Shown here in pieces: positions 60,925 to 64,000 of a stretch of DNA of 64,000 nucleotides (its first letter is position 1; the number at the start of each line of letters is the position of its first letter). This stretch comes from Halobacillus alkaliphilus. GTDB taxonomy: Bacteria; Bacillota; Bacilli; Bacillales; Halobacillaceae. Location: positions 1-64,000 of the forward strand of contig NZ_FOOG01000006.1 of NCBI RefSeq assembly GCF_900113125.1, given 5' to 3'. The notes beneath the pieces are model-generated. The model searched no databases. It saw nothing but the letters and a program-made list of their open reading frames with translations, and was not told the DNA's origin. The position numbers were made by a program, and so were the translations under genes.

Positions 60925-62010
60925 ATGCATTACTTACATTTAGACCTGCAGTTCTTTGCTGCAGACGAAAAAACTGAAAAAGCTACGCCTAAGAAAAGAC
61001 AGGACAGCCGAAAGAAAGGACAGGTTCCCAAAAGCCAGGATGTAAATACCGGCTTTCTTCTATTAATGGTATTTGGCGTCTTGTTTTTAATGGGCGGACA
61101 AATGAAGTCAACCATGACAGGAATGTATGAACATGCATTTCAAAAATATATTCACTGGGAAGTAACTGAAATGCAAGTTCATACGATTTTTGTTGAAATG
61201 ACTTGGGAGATTAGTAAAGTCATTGCTCCCATAATGGGGGTGGCCGTTGTAGCAGGTATAGCCTCTAACCTTTTGCAGGTAGGCATTGTGTTCACCGGTG
61301 AACCATTAAAAGTGGATTTAAAAAAGCTTGATCCTATTCAGGGAGCAAAGAAAATATTTTCTGCACGTGCTCTTGTGGAGCTGGTAAAGTCCTTGCTGAA
61401 AATTGCCATGGTGGGTTCTATTACTTTTGCAATTATCTGGATCAATAAAGATGAAATGATGCTGATGTCCCAGAAATCCGTACAGGAAGTTTTAGCTTTT
61501 TTTGGTAACACTACTATTATTATGGGACTTGCTTCAGCCCTCGCCCTGCTAATTCTCTCAGTTATCGATTATACATATCAGCGCTACGATCATGAGAAAA
61601 ATATACGAATGTCTAAAAAAGACATTAAAGATGAACATAAGAACATGGAAGGGGATCCACAGATTAAAGCAAAAATTAAAGAGAAGCAACGGCAGATGTC
61701 TGCTTCCCGTATGATGAGTGAAGTCCCTGATGCGGATGTTGTAATCACGAACCCCACCCATTATGCAATTGCTGTAAAGTACAGGGAGGATCAGGGAGAT
61801 GCGCCTTACATTGTAGCTAAAGGGGTTGACTTTATAGCTTTAAAGATTAAAGAAGTAGCTAAAGCAAACAACGTAGTTACCGTCGAAAACCGTGCTCTGG
61901 CAAGAGCTTTGTATAAAGATACTGAAATCGATCACCCCATTGATGAGCAATTCTATAAGGCAGTAGCAGAAATTCTTGCTTACGTATATCAATTGGAGAA
62001 AAAAATTTAA
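60925..62010 (+). CDS. flhB: Flagellar export switch protein FlhB
   Basis: 361 aa: four membrane helices (about 42-60, 95-120, 155-175, 195-215), then a cytoplasmic switch domain. The autocleavage motif NPTH is at residues 276-279 (TNPTHYAIAVKY). Signal from FliK moves specificity from hook to filament. GGAGG lies about ten bases before the ATG. Its tail is the closest match in the window to the 89-aa product of 34072-34341. Confidence 0.95.
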   Translation: MHYLHLDLQFFAADEKTEKATPKKRQDSRKKGQVPKSQDVNTGFLLLMVFGVLFLMGGQMKSTMTGMYEHAFQKYIHWEVTEMQVHTIFVEMTWEISKVIAPIMGVAVVAGIASNLLQVGIVFTGEPLKVDLKKLDPIQGAKKIFSARALVELVKSLLKIAMVGSITFAIIWINKDEMMLMSQKSVQEVLAFFGNTTIIMGLASALALLILSVIDYTYQRYDHEKNIRMSKKDIKDEHKNMEGDPQIKAKIKEKQRQMSASRMMSEVPDADVVITNPTHYAIAVKYREDQGDAPYIVAKGVDFIALKIKEVAKANNVVTVENRALARALYKDTEIDHPIDEQFYKAVAEILAYVYQLEKKI

Positions 62011-62028
62011 AGTAAAGGAGGCCCACTT

Positions 62029-64000
62029 ATGTCAGCAAGAGATTTATCCGTTTTATTAGGCGTGATCCTTATCATCGTCATGCTTGTTATCCCACTACCT
62101 GGGTGGCTCCTTAGTTTTTTTATTCTAATTAATATAACGCTTGCTCTAATTGTCATTTTAGTTTCAATGAATATGGAAGAAGCGCTTCAATTTGCTGTTT
62201 TTCCAACCCTATTATTATTGCTGACATTATTTCGGCTTGGTTTAAATGTATCAACCACCCGTTCCATTCTGTCCGAAGCCGAAGCAGGAGGTGTGATTGC
62301 TACATTTGGAACTTTCGTTATTGGAGGAAATCCTTTAGTGGGATTTGTGGTATTTGTCATTCTGGTCATTATTCAATTTCTAGTGATCACTAAAGGGGCA
62401 GAGCGCGTATCTGAAGTAGCCGCGCGATTTACTTTAGATGCTATGCCCGGAAAGCAGATGAGTATAGATGCTGATTTGAATGCAGGTATGATTAATGAAC
62501 ATCAAGCTAAAGAGCGCAGAGAAAAAATTGAAAATGAATCCGATTTTTATGGAGCGATGGACGGAGCAAGTAAATTTGTTAAAGGAGATGCTATAGCCGG
62601 TATTATCATTGTACTTATTAATATAGTGTTTGGTTTAATTATAGGAATGGTCCAGATGGGCATGTCCTTCAATGAAGCTATTGATACCTATATGCGACTA
62701 ACCGTTGGGGATGGTCTTGTCAGCCAGATACCTGCCCTGCTTATATCCACAGCTACTGGAATTGTAGTAACACGTGTAGCTTCGCAGGGTAATTTAAGTA
62801 CAGATGTAACTAGTCAGCTGCTCAGGTATCCTAAACTGCTATATATAGCTGCTGGAACTATTTTTCTATTAGGTTTAACTCCGATTCCGTTTTTCCTTAC
62901 AACTCTCATAGCTTCCGTGTTAGGATTTGGTGCTTACTGGCTCTCTAGAGAAGTTGAAGAACCAGTTGAAAGTGAGCCCGAAGAGCTGGATGAAACGGAA
63001 AGTGATCAAATGAAATCGCCGGAAAATGTGGTTAATTTAATCAGTATGGATCCGATTGAGTTCGAATTTGGGTATGCGCTTATCCCCATCGCTGATTCAA
63101 ATCAGGGAGGGGATTTATTAGACCGGATCGTCATGATTCGGAGGCAGTTGGCCATTGAATTAGGAATTGTAATACCTGTTGTAAGAATAAGGGACAATAT
63201 CCAGCTGCATCCGAATGAATATCGGTTAAAGATAAAAGGAAATGAGCAGGCACGTGGCGAGCTTCTGCTTGATCATTATTTAGCCATGAGCCCAGGAGAC
63301 GAAGATGAAGAGTTAGAAGGAATCGAAACGCAGGAACCTGCCTTCGGTTTACCGGCCAAATGGGTTACTGAGGATCAGAAAGATGAGGCAGAATTATCTG
63401 GCTACACCGTAGTTGACCCTCCATCTGTTGTATCCACTCATATAACTGAGGTAATAAAACAGCATGCCCATTCCCTCCTTGGACGTCAAGAAACACAGCA
63501 GCTGATTGATCATTTGAAAGAATCCTATCCAATTCTGGTTGCCGAAGTGACACCGGAACCTTTATCAGTGGGCGATGTTCAAAAGGTTTTGGCTAAGCTA
63601 TTGCGTGAGAATGTGTCCATACATAACTTACCTGTGATTTTCGAAACGCTGGCTGATTTCGGTAGAATGACCACCGATACGGATCTGCTTGCTGAATACG
63701 CGAGGCAATCATTAGCTGCCCAGCTCACCCGTCAATATATGAAAGAAGATCAAAGTGTCAAAGTCATTACCGTATCCGGAAAAGTAGAGAAAATAATTGC
63801 AGACAACATTCAACAGACAGAACACGGCAGTTATCTAGCACTGGATCCAGAAAGTCAGCAGTCCATTATTAGTGCCGTGGCGGCTCAGGTTGAACAAATT
63901 TCACTTCAGGAAGAAACGGCTGTTTTGTTGTGTTCGCCAGCTGTCCGTATGTACATTAAGCAGCTGCTGGAACGATTCTTACCTCAAGTAGTTGTATTAT
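62029..64000 (+). CDS. flhA: Flagellar export gate protein FlhA (partial, runs off window)
   Basis: The reading frame opens at ATG 62029 (AAAGGAGG upstream) and is open to the last base, giving about 657 codons; the family is usually about 675-700 aa, so only a short C-terminal end is missing. About eight membrane helices occupy 1-310, including the conserved LFRLGLNVSTTRSIL and VAARFTLDAMPGKQMSIDADLNAG. The cytoplasmic ring domain starts near 335 (EFEFGYALIPIAD). FlhA binds substrates and chaperones and couples proton flow to export. Confidence 0.95.
   Translation, partial: MSARDLSVLLGVILIIVMLVIPLPGWLLSFFILINITLALIVILVSMNMEEALQFAVFPTLLLLLTLFRLGLNVSTTRSILSEAEAGGVIATFGTFVIGGNPLVGFVVFVILVIIQFLVITKGAERVSEVAARFTLDAMPGKQMSIDADLNAGMINEHQAKERREKIENESDFYGAMDGASKFVKGDAIAGIIIVLINIVFGLIIGMVQMGMSFNEAIDTYMRLTVGDGLVSQIPALLISTATGIVVTRVASQGNLSTDVTSQLLRYPKLLYIAAGTIFLLGLTPIPFFLTTLIASVLGFGAYWLSREVEEPVESEPEELDETESDQMKSPENVVNLISMDPIEFEFGYALIPIADSNQGGDLLDRIVMIRRQLAIELGIVIPVVRIRDNIQLHPNEYRLKIKGNEQARGELLLDHYLAMSPGDEDEELEGIETQEPAFGLPAKWVTEDQKDEAELSGYTVVDPPSVVSTHITEVIKQHAHSLLGRQETQQLIDHLKESYPILVAEVTPEPLSVGDVQKVLAKLLRENVSIHNLPVIFETLADFGRMTTDTDLLAEYARQSLAAQLTRQYMKEDQSVKVITVSGKVEKIIADNIQQTEHGSYLALDPESQQSIISAVAAQVEQISLQEETAVLLCSPAVRMYIKQLLERFLPQVVVL

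Noticed and set aside
1-64000. CRISPR arrays, tRNA or rRNA genes, prophage
   Set aside because: I saw no regularly spaced repeats, no tRNA cloverleaf and no phage structural genes while reading through the window.

Overview
The window reads as a chromosomal segment of a low-to-moderate GC Firmicute of the family Bacillaceae. A moderately halophilic genus of the Halobacillus / Pontibacillus / Virgibacillus type is my best guess. The guess rests on protein similarity to Bacillus subtilis, on the near-B. subtilis gene order from sdaAB to codY and on through the fla/che operon, on consensus AGGAGG Shine-Dalgarno sites, and on intrinsic terminators. No rRNA, tRNA, CRISPR array or prophage is visible.

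Layout. Positions 1-120 are the right end of an IS200/IS605-type (TnpB) insertion sequence, with three hairpins that look like an omega-RNA (reRNA) scaffold. It is inserted in a sodium:solute symporter gene, whose remainder runs to 1722. From 1.8 to 10.6 kb is a loose accessory region: an SDR oxidoreductase, an AhpD/CMD-fold protein lacking the CxxC cysteines, a complete small transcription unit on the minus strand (51 aa), a stand-alone divergent MurE-like ligase, an S-layer-anchored CpdB-type nucleotidase, a Tyr/Pro-rich small protein, and a purine permease.

From 10.8 to 44.6 kb is conserved housekeeping: serine dehydratase (sdaAB-sdaAA), recG, the FapR-controlled lipid genes (fapR-plsX-fabD-fabG-acpP), rnc-smc-ftsY, the SRP genes (ylxM-ffh), rpsP-khpA-ylqD-rimM-trmD-rplS, lepB, rbgA, rnhB, the ylqG-ylqH pair, sucCD, dprA, topA, then xerC-hslV-hslU-codY. 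Departures from the B. subtilis order are an LD-carboxypeptidase between recG and fapR, an antisense UPF0435 gene between rnc and smc, and about 1 kb of non-coding, repeat-bearing DNA between topA and xerC where trmFO is expected.

From 44.9 kb to the end is the long flagellar/type III export operon, flgB to flhA. It holds rod, MS-ring, C-ring, ATPase, hook and export-gate genes plus cheY, mostly with overlapping or near-touching genes. flhA is cut by the window end. A promoter with an inverted repeat at its start site precedes flgB.

Assessment. Most of the window is ordinary. The observations I rate highest are the symporter-targeting IS end with its implied omega-RNA guide, the compact FliK-like/FlhB-tail-like ylqG-ylqH pair, the promoter-to-terminator 51-aa unit, the loss of trmFO from its usual place, the MurE paralogue lacking the DNPR motif, an HslV without the N-terminal serine of the B. 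subtilis enzyme, and an RbgA whose G4 motif reads MKKD instead of NKxD. I did not find a clear, wholly new multi-gene system.
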